Shown here piece after piece: positions 58,681-64,000 of a stretch of 64,000 bases of DNA. A program made the translations under genes and the position numbers. Source of the DNA: Bacillus thuringiensis (GTDB lineage: Bacteria > Bacillota > Bacilli > Bacillales > Bacillaceae_G); contig NZ_CP155559.1 in assembly GCF_022095615.2 (NCBI RefSeq), positions 927,501 through 991,500 on the forward strand, written 5' to 3'. The first letter of the stretch is position 1, and every line of letters begins with the position of its first letter. The notes under the pieces are model-generated. The model was not told the DNA's origin. It was given only the letters and a program-made list of their open reading frames with translations, and did not search any database.

Positions 58681-59673
58681 TTAATAACTCGTCAAAAACA
58701 CTTTCCCTTTCGTTTTCTCAGCAGACTGCACAACATCAACCACTGTTTTCACATCTGCTAAATCATATGTAGAATGGACTTTCATAAAACGTAATTGCTT
58801 ATTTTCAACTAAGCGAATTAAGTGACGAAATGTTTCTTGCCATTTGTGTGGTGACACGTCTTTATTCCAATGACGTAAATGAAATATGTTCGCGTGCACC
58901 TTTGCTTTCGTGACAATCTCTGCCCAGTTTACTTGTACACCTGATAGAAGACCGATTGTTAAAAAGTGCCCGTTTGGACGTAAGGAAAAAGCTAATTCAT
59001 TTCCATCTGATCCTCCGATAGAATCAATCGCAGCATCTGCACCAATCCCATTTGTTAACTCCATAACTGTTTCGTGAAGCGGGGCAGTGGAAGTATCAAT
59101 TACATATGCAGCACCAAGGCGTAGTAACTCTTCTGTATGCTTATTATTTCGTGTAACGGCAATTAATCGGAAGTTTAAAATTTGTGATAACTGCGCAAAT
59201 AGAAGACCAATAGCGGATCCGCAAGCATTCACTAATAAAACATCATTACGTTGTAAGTTTAACGTTTCTGTACATGTAACCCACGCAGTAAGAGGATTAA
59301 TATACATTTGTGCCGCTGTAAAATCATCAATAGAATCAGGAATAGGGACTACAAAATCAGCTGACGTCTTCACATATTCTTGCCAAGTACCTTCTCCGCG
59401 TAACGGTAAAACACGTTTACCGATAAGGTCTCTAGAAACGCCCGAACCTACATCTTCTACAATACCAACACCTTCATAACCAGGTATGTTAGGTAAAGGA
59501 ATTCTATGAGCGTACGCTCCGGTAATGGGAATTAAGTCAGATGGATTAATCGGCCTAACTAACATACGAACGAGAACTTCATTATCTTTTAATGGTTCTA
59601 TATTTTTATATTCAACTTGTAATACATCTTTTGGGTTGCCAAACTTGTGAAATTGAATGTGTTTTCCGTGCAA
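58681..59673 (-). CDS. Zinc-independent MDR quinone/enoyl reductase
   Basis: A 330-residue medium-chain dehydrogenase-like protein, ATG 59673 (weak site GGGGGCACATTC). N-terminal GroES-like part (EVLVRMLVRPINPSDLIPIT, IPGYEGVGIVEDVGSGVSRD) and a Rossmann domain NDVLLVNACGSAIGLLFAQL (NAD(P) loop). It lacks the Cys/His zinc ligands of alcohol dehydrogenases and resembles quinone oxidoreductase or trans-2-enoyl-CoA reductase (MECR). Substrate not clear. Single gene. Confidence 0.86.
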   Translation of the reverse strand: MHGKHIQFHKFGNPKDVLQVEYKNIEPLKDNEVLVRMLVRPINPSDLIPITGAYAHRIPLPNIPGYEGVGIVEDVGSGVSRDLIGKRVLPLRGEGTWQEYVKTSADFVVPIPDSIDDFTAAQMYINPLTAWVTCTETLNLQRNDVLLVNACGSAIGLLFAQLSQILNFRLIAVTRNNKHTEELLRLGAAYVIDTSTAPLHETVMELTNGIGADAAIDSIGGSDGNELAFSLRPNGHFLTIGLLSGVQVNWAEIVTKAKVHANIFHLRHWNKDVSPHKWQETFRHLIRLVENKQLRFMKVHSTYDLADVKTVVDVVQSAEKTKGKVFLTSY

Positions 59674-59835
59674 GATGAATGTGCCCCCTTAGTTTGATTG
59701 GGTTTATTATAGCATTTTTGGTTTGAGGAGATATTTTATTGGAGATAGATTAAGAAATGAAATAGGGAGGGCGATATGAAGTGACGGAGTATATAGTATA
59801 TATTGAATCATTTCGTAAAAGGGGAGGATGAGATT

Positions 59836-60030
59836 ATGGTGAACAAAAAGGAAAATGGTGAAGTGGTAGTTATTGATATAGTGCAAATAAAATCAGGTTT
59901 TACAGTGACAGAAGATGAAAAATCTTTAATTACTAAGAGACCAAAAGACGCGCAGGAATTACGTAAGATGATTGGCACGCGTACTGCTGGTGGGAGACGA
60001 TTAGTAGCGTTATATGAAGAGGATAAATAA
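59836..60030 (+). CDS. Small hypothetical protein
   Basis: ATG 59836, with GGGGAGG nine bases upstream, is preferred to the earlier in-frame codon at 59803. The 64-residue protein (MVNKKENGEVVVIDIVQIKS then GFTVTEDEKSLITKRPKDAQ) ends with MIGTRTAGGRRLVALYEEDK. It has a short beta-rich domain and a basic centre; no family recognised. Isolated gene. Confidence 0.6.
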   Translation: MVNKKENGEVVVIDIVQIKSGFTVTEDEKSLITKRPKDAQELRKMIGTRTAGGRRLVALYEEDK

Positions 60031-60269
60031 TATGTGAAATATTTTCTATAAAATGAATTTTATAAGATAATTTTAAAAGGATTATTGTATTCATTAAAAT
60101 CTATTGTTAGTTTCTAGTTAAGATATTTTCACTTGTTTTTTAATAAAACGTCTTTGAATTTTTTTGTGAAAATCATTTAATGAATTACTTAAGAAGTTTA
60201 TTAAGCAAGAACAAGTTTTATTCTATTACATAGTTAAGGCTTTAAAAGTTTGTGATGGAGGAATTCTAA

Positions 60270-60515
60270 ATGGAGCTATTTAAAGGGAAAGTTGTTTGTC
60301 CAAGGTGTGATGGAAATGGTCTCATTTATAAAGCAGAAATTAAAGATATAAATAAAGTTGTATATGTTTGTGATGAATGTGACGCAACGTGGTTTCAGAA
60401 TGATAGATTTGAAATGGATAATTTTGTGGACTATGAGACGTTTCTTGAGAAGAATTCATTGTCTTATATGGAGGCGAATGTTATTCATTTAGGCTATGAT
60501 TGGTACAAGGGATAG
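60270..60515 (+). CDS. Small zinc-ribbon protein
   Basis: An 81-residue protein starting at ATG 60270 after GATGGAGGAATT. VVCPRCDGNGLIYKAEIKDI and VYVCDECDATWFQNDRFEMD form a two-CxxC zinc ribbon (four Cys), of the type in small DnaJ-like or RNA-binding proteins. The C-terminal half is helical and acidic. It has no known role; such genes occur alone in this group. A terminator follows. Confidence 0.7.
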   Translation: MELFKGKVVCPRCDGNGLIYKAEIKDINKVVYVCDECDATWFQNDRFEMDNFVDYETFLEKNSLSYMEANVIHLGYDWYKG

Positions 60516-60529
60516 TAAATTTTTCAAAA

Positions 60530-60562
60530 GCAAGAAGCCACTTGAAAAGTGGCTTCTTCTAT
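60530..60562. terminator. Terminator
   Basis: AAGAAGCCACTT, GAAA, AAGTGGCTTCTT with T tract; between the convergent zinc-ribbon and DUF2639 genes. Confidence 0.85.
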
Positions 60563-60568
60563 TTTTTA

Positions 60569-60709
60569 TTAAGCCGAAGCCTTCTTCATTCTCTCAAGTA
60601 AACTAGATAACACATGCGTACGATATGATTCTAGTTTTTTACCTTCGTAAGTACGAATACCTAATTTTTTAAGTTCTTTTACATACCAACCTTTGCTTCC
60701 GAAATACAT
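60569..60709 (-). CDS. YflJ/DUF2639 small protein
   Basis: A 46-residue protein starting at ATG 60709 with GGGGAGCGATCAC upstream. MYFGSKGWYVKELKKLGIRT then YEGKKLESYRTHVLSSLLER matches DUF2639 (MAYFGSKGWYVxELKxxGIxxxxxxKLExYKxHVL). Its function is unknown; homologues in Bacillus are about 40-45 residues. The convergent terminator ends it, and a bcr1 copy stands just upstream. Confidence 0.85.
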   Translation of the reverse strand: MYFGSKGWYVKELKKLGIRTYEGKKLESYRTHVLSSLLERMKKASA

Positions 60710-60734
60710 GTGATCGCTCCCCTTCAACTTTGTT

Positions 60735-60892
60735 TTTACCCCGCATTAACGGGCAGTAAGACTCCCACCTTGAAATTTGGCTATGAAGCAAAGCAGTTAG
60801 GTGGGAGATCAACTGCCCGTAAATGCCCGATTGGTTCAACTAATAATCATTTGGGATGAAAAGATTCCCCAATGATTAAAGTTTCACTTTAT
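60735..60892. repeat. bcr1-type repeat, copy 3
   Basis: A 158 bp copy, flanked by TTTAC (60735-60739) and TTTAT (60888-60892). More diverged than copies 1 and 2 (CCCGCATTAACGGGCAGT, ACTCCCACC, GGTGGGAGAT, CCCGATTGGTTCAACTAAT, ATTCCCCAATGATTAAAGTT). Compensating changes keep the stems paired. Confidence 0.85.
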
Positions 60893-61016
60893 CTGTTCTG
60901 ATTGTACTTGGAGGTACAGGTAATATAATGAAGGAAATGAATTTCGCGCGAAAATGGTTAACTTTGTTGCAAAAGACATATATACTAAGGGTAGTATATA
61001 ACGAGGTGGGCAAGAC

Positions 61017-61379
61017 GTGATTATAGAGAAGCACGAAATTCAAATTGACCAAATTACGAGCGGTAAAGTGAATATCTTTACTTTCTATAGAAATAGAAAG
61101 CAAGTTGATGATCATTTTTTACGATTACAAGAACCATCGCTTACAGCAAACTACTTCTTCCATTTTCATTTTGATGCAGAGAGCTTGCATCTACTGCAGG
61201 AAGAGTTTCCAAGCGTATACCCGTACAATGGTAGTGAAACGATTCACGACTGGACGGAAAAGATGAAAGCAGAATTGCAACATCAGATCCAAACAGGAAA
61301 ATGGAATAAGCGCGTACGTATCGGTAATCGCATTCTGGATGTGGCGTTTACGTGGTGTGACGAAGATATAGTAGAGTGA
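61017..61379 (+). CDS. Hypothetical protein
   Basis: A 120-residue protein starting at GTG 61017 with GAGGTGGGC upstream. It has a mixed alpha/beta character (HEIQIDQITSGKVNIFTFYR, TANYFFHFHFDAESLHLLQE, KRVRIGNRILDVAFTWCDED). No family recognised, and no membrane or signal segment. It ends in a terminator shared with the convergent YhzD-like gene. Confidence 0.65.
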   Translation: MIIEKHEIQIDQITSGKVNIFTFYRNRKQVDDHFLRLQEPSLTANYFFHFHFDAESLHLLQEEFPSVYPYNGSETIHDWTEKMKAELQHQIQTGKWNKRVRIGNRILDVAFTWCDEDIVE

Positions 61380-61408
61380 AAAAGAAGCGGATGACGCTTC
61401 TTTTTTTA
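61379..61408. terminator. Terminator between convergent genes
   Basis: AAAGAAGCG, GATGA, CGCTTCTTTTTTT. Confidence 0.85.
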
Positions 61409-61591
61409 GCGCTGGAATAAAACGAGCTTACCTGCAGAAGATGTGCAGCGATGTGTTTTTTCGTGCAATCCTTTTTCTTGTAAAATAGATTCACCTTTTG
61501 CTTTCGCTTCTTTTTCAGTTGCCGCCTCGAATGATTCATCTAATGCTCTTGAACCATCTTTTTCAAAGACTGTTAGAACGTATACTCCCAT
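61406..61591 (-). CDS. yhzD: YhzD-like small protein
   Basis: A 61-residue protein starting at ATG 61591 with GGAGGGAATTTTC upstream. MGVYVLTVFEKDGSRALDES then FEAATEKEAKAKGESILQEK and HRCTSSAGKLVLFQR agrees with B. subtilis YhzD in length and pattern, which is encoded close to the yhaO/yhaN genes that follow here. Function unknown. The gene order supports the name. Confidence 0.75.
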   Translation of the reverse strand: MGVYVLTVFEKDGSRALDESFEAATEKEAKAKGESILQEKGLHEKTHRCTSSAGKLVLFQR

Positions 61592-61686
61592 GAAAATTCC
61601 CTCCAATAATAAAAATCAGAATCTTATAACTATTTTGGCATAAATCACTAGAATATGCAAAGAAATATATGACATTGCGTGTTACA

Positions 61687-61740
61687 ATAAAGTGAAACTT
61701 TAATCATCGGGGGGTTATTCATTCCCGATGATTATTAGTT
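61687..61740 (-). repeat. Solo 3' end of a bcr1 element, reversed
   Basis: ATAAAGTGAAACTTTAATCA followed by TCGGGG...CCCGATGATTATTAGTT is the reverse complement of the last ~55 bases of bcr1 (AACTAATAATCA, hairpin, TGATTAAAGTTTCACTTTAT). The 5' part is absent. It lies 60 bases before yhaO. Confidence 0.7.
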
Positions 61741-61799
61741 TTCAGCAATTTTAATTTTGATAAAATGAAACTTTTGAAACATAGAAAGGATCGTTATTT

Positions 61800-63041
61800 G
61801 TGAAACAAGTAAAGTTTATACATGCGGCTGATTTGCATTTGGATAGTCCGTTTAAAGGGATGGAGATGAATGTTGCGCAGTCTGTTTGGGAAAGAATGAA
61901 GCAAAGTACGTTTGAATCATTTGAGCGTATTGTTGATAAAGCGATTCAAGAGCGCGTTGATTTCGTATTACTAGCCGGGGATTTGTATGATGCGGAGACG
62001 AGAAGTTTGCGTGCGCAAGTGTTTGTGCGCGAGCAAATGAAGAGACTTTCGCAGTACGATATCCCTGTTTTTATTATTCACGGTAACCACGATCATTTAG
62101 GGGGAAGCTGGGCAGCGATTGAGTTTCCGGAAAATGTTCATGTGTTTACAGAGCCTTATGTAGAAGAGAAATCATTTTATAAAAATGGTGAGTTGTTAGC
62201 TTCTATTTACGGGTTTAGTTATTTGCAGCAAGCGGTAACGGATAATATGACAGCGCAGTATACGAAAATGAGTGATGCGCCTTTTCATATTGGCATGCTT
62301 CACGGAAGTGTGGAAGGAGATGCAGAGCATAATCGCTATGCACCGTTTCAAATTCGTGAGTTGAAAGAAAAGCAGTTTGATTATTGGGCTCTTGGCCATA
62401 TACATAAACGTGAAATTTTATCAGAAGAGCCGTGCATTATTTATCCAGGGAACATACAAGGACGTCATCGTAAGGAAACAGGGGAAAAGGGTGCGTACCT
62501 GATTGAACTTACGAAACAAGGGTCGCAATGTTCATTTTTCCATACGGCTGATGTTGTATGGGATGAGATTGAAGTGAATATTGATGGACTTGAAACTGTT
62601 GATGAAATTATGACGAGCATATCTACTGCGATGAATGAGTGCCGAAGAGGAGAGGAAGGTACACTACTAACTGTCGTATTTACAGGACAAGGCTCACTTT
62701 CTCCTTATTTACGTGATGAAAAACGTGTAGAAGAGATTTTTCATATTTTAGCAGCTGGAGAAGAGCGAAAAGATTTTGTATATGCGATGAAGTGGAAAAA
62801 TGAGACGGTTTCTTTTGCAGAAATTGAACGTTTGAAAGAAGAAAATCATTTCGTCGGTAGTGTGCTAAAGGAGTTAGAAGCTTTCACCAATATGGACGGC
62901 GTGTTGCGCACGATTTGGACATCCCCTGTAGCACGTAATAGTATTGAATCTTTTACAGAGGAAGAGAAGAAAGAGATACAAAAGGAAGCAGAAAATATTA
63001 TTTTAGAGCAATTATTCCAGCAAGAGAGGGATAAAAAATGA
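61800..63041 (+). CDS. yhaO: YhaO, SbcD-like metallophosphoesterase exonuclease subunit
   Basis: A 413-residue protein starting at GTG 61800 after AAAGGATCG. Metallophosphoesterase motifs: FIHAADLHLDSPFKG (D-x-H), LLAGDLYDAETRSL (GDxxD), VFIIHGNHDHLG (GNHD), GMLHGSVEGD and WALGHIHKRE (GHxH), all metal ligands. It belongs to the SbcD/Mre11 group and is followed by the partner ATPase gene yhaN, with which it overlaps (ATGA). Together they form an exonuclease-like DNA repair complex. Confidence 0.92.
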   Translation: MKQVKFIHAADLHLDSPFKGMEMNVAQSVWERMKQSTFESFERIVDKAIQERVDFVLLAGDLYDAETRSLRAQVFVREQMKRLSQYDIPVFIIHGNHDHLGGSWAAIEFPENVHVFTEPYVEEKSFYKNGELLASIYGFSYLQQAVTDNMTAQYTKMSDAPFHIGMLHGSVEGDAEHNRYAPFQIRELKEKQFDYWALGHIHKREILSEEPCIIYPGNIQGRHRKETGEKGAYLIELTKQGSQCSFFHTADVVWDEIEVNIDGLETVDEIMTSISTAMNECRRGEEGTLLTVVFTGQGSLSPYLRDEKRVEEIFHILAAGEERKDFVYAMKWKNETVSFAEIERLKEENHFVGSVLKELEAFTNMDGVLRTIWTSPVARNSIESFTEEEKKEIQKEAENIILEQLFQQERDKK

Positions 63042-64000
63042 GAATTGAAAAACTCCATATTTATGGGTACGGAAAATTAGAAAATGTGGAAATGGATCTG
63101 TCAATGCTGACGGTGTTGTACGGTGAGAATGAAGCGGGGAAATCGACAATTCGCTCATTTATGAAAAGTATTTTATTCGGTTTTCCGACGAGAGGACAGC
63201 GTCGATATGAGCCGAAAGAAGGCGGCAAGTATGGCGGTGCGATGACTGTACAAACAGAGAAGTACGGCCGTTTGAAAATTGAACGATTGCCAAAGACGGC
63301 AGCTGGTGAGGTAACCGTTTATTTTGAAGATGGGAAAACGGGCGGCGAAGAAATTTTACACGATATATTAAGCGGAATGAATGAAAGTTTATTTGAATCG
63401 GTCTTTTCTTTTGATATGCATGGCCTGCAAAATATTCATCAGCTTGGCGAATCGGATATCGGAAATTATTTATTTTCAGCAAGTGCAGTCGGAAGTGATG
63501 CGTTATTGCAGTTAGATAAAAAGTTAGAAAAAGAAATGGATCAGCGCTTTAAGCCGAGTGGTCGTAAGCCAGAAATTAACGTGTCACTGCAAGAGATGAA
63601 GAAGCTTGAAGAGAAGATGAAAGAGTGGCAAGGGAAAATTGGCACGTATGAAAAACAAGTGGAGCAGTTAAAAGAAAGTGAAGAGAAGCTAGCTACTGTT
63701 CGCGTGGAAAAAGAGAGTGCAGAGAAACGAAAGCAAGATTATGAAATATTAGCAGCGCTTGAACCGCTCGTTATTGAAAAGCGTGCGTATGAGAAAGTGT
63801 TAGAAAACGAAAATGAGCAGTTTCCTGTAAACGGGACGGCGCGTTATGAAGCGATTAAGGCGAAGATGGAGCCGCTTCAGTTACAAGTTGATTCGCTCCA
63901 TAAAAAAATAGAGACAGTGCAATCGGAAATGGAATCGATTCAAATAGATGAAGAGTTTTTACGAAAAGAAAGTTACGTAGAAGAACTTCGTATGCAGCAT
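63038..64000 (+). CDS. yhaN: YhaN, SbcC-like AAA ATPase, 3' end missing at window edge
   Basis: The start is ATG 63038, four bases overlapping the yhaO stop. At least 321 residues are seen. It starts MRIEKLHIYGYGKLENVEMD with Walker A VLYGENEAGKSTIRSFMKSI near residues 25-43 and QRRYEPKEGGKYGG, then a long coiled coil from about residue 165 on (LEKEMDQRFKPSGRKPEINV, EMKKLEEKMKEWQGKIGTYE). This is the SMC/Rad50-like organisation. The second coiled coil and Walker B are outside the window. Confidence 0.9.
   Translation, partial: MRIEKLHIYGYGKLENVEMDLSMLTVLYGENEAGKSTIRSFMKSILFGFPTRGQRRYEPKEGGKYGGAMTVQTEKYGRLKIERLPKTAAGEVTVYFEDGKTGGEEILHDILSGMNESLFESVFSFDMHGLQNIHQLGESDIGNYLFSASAVGSDALLQLDKKLEKEMDQRFKPSGRKPEINVSLQEMKKLEEKMKEWQGKIGTYEKQVEQLKESEEKLATVRVEKESAEKRKQDYEILAALEPLVIEKRAYEKVLENENEQFPVNGTARYEAIKAKMEPLQLQVDSLHKKIETVQSEMESIQIDEEFLRKESYVEELRMQH

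Overview
The window looks like chromosome of a Bacillus cereus group bacterium. The signs are low-GC, strong GGAGG-type ribosome sites, three near-complete copies of a ~157 bp repeat that matches bcr1 (flanked by TTTAT), several S-layer-homology (SLH) and YjcZ-type sporulation proteins, and the sigma-B locus arranged as in the B. cereus group (rsbV-rsbW-sigB-orf4-rsbY with rsbM and rsbK converging on it). I saw no rRNA, no CRISPR array and no complete insertion sequence.

Layout. 0-6.6 kb: a decayed DUF4870-like gene, a MerR regulator cut by a nonsense codon, a MazG-like pyrophosphohydrolase, an SLH protein, a DnaD/DnaB replication pair and a TrmB-type regulator. 6.6-16.8 kb: transport and small-molecule genes with their regulators (TauE, EamA, TetR, an OYE/hydrolase/two Rossmann-protein group, TetR plus a DHA2 efflux pump, and a PadR/two-part permease operon with a clear operator). 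17-20.4 kb: three tiny YjcZ genes, small membrane peptides and copies of a ~100 bp intergenic element that may be a small RNA. 20.4-31 kb: MFS/ArsR, an IS3 fragment, VanZ, a kinase-like APH protein behind a 48 bp perfect palindrome, the dihydroxyacetone kinase locus (DhaQ, DhaS, DhaKL), azoreductase plus an Rrf2 regulator, and a broken zinc-ribbon gene. 31.4-33.6 kb: a SAM-I riboswitch in front of a flavin monooxygenase and an ATP-grasp ligase.

33.7-39.7 kb is the most interesting part. Between two direct repeats lies an island with a split sigma factor resembling SigO/RsoA of B. subtilis, a glutaredoxin, a YvrJ-family peptide, two tandem tRNA-Cys genes, and, 26 bases after the second tRNA, a precursor whose last 66 residues hold 12 cysteines in a halocin C8-like pattern. 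A small membrane protein (possible immunity) and a subtilisin-type protease without signal peptide follow. My reading is a dedicated sigma-factor system that makes a cysteine-rich bacteriocin and carries its own cysteine tRNAs.

39.8-47.3 kb: SLH-transglutaminase protein, DUF4256, ECF sigma/anti-sigma pair, a fourth YjcZ gene, a frameshifted lipoprotein. 47.4-57.7 kb: the general stress region. Sigma-B promoter matches (GTTTAA, about 13 bases, GGGTAT-like) stand before a YflT gene, rsbV, orf4, a small membrane peptide and an HPr-like gene. 57.8-64 kb: YbjQ, an MDR oxidoreductase, small zinc-ribbon and stress-like proteins, a third bcr1 copy, and the start of the yhaO-yhaN DNA-repair operon, which runs off the end.
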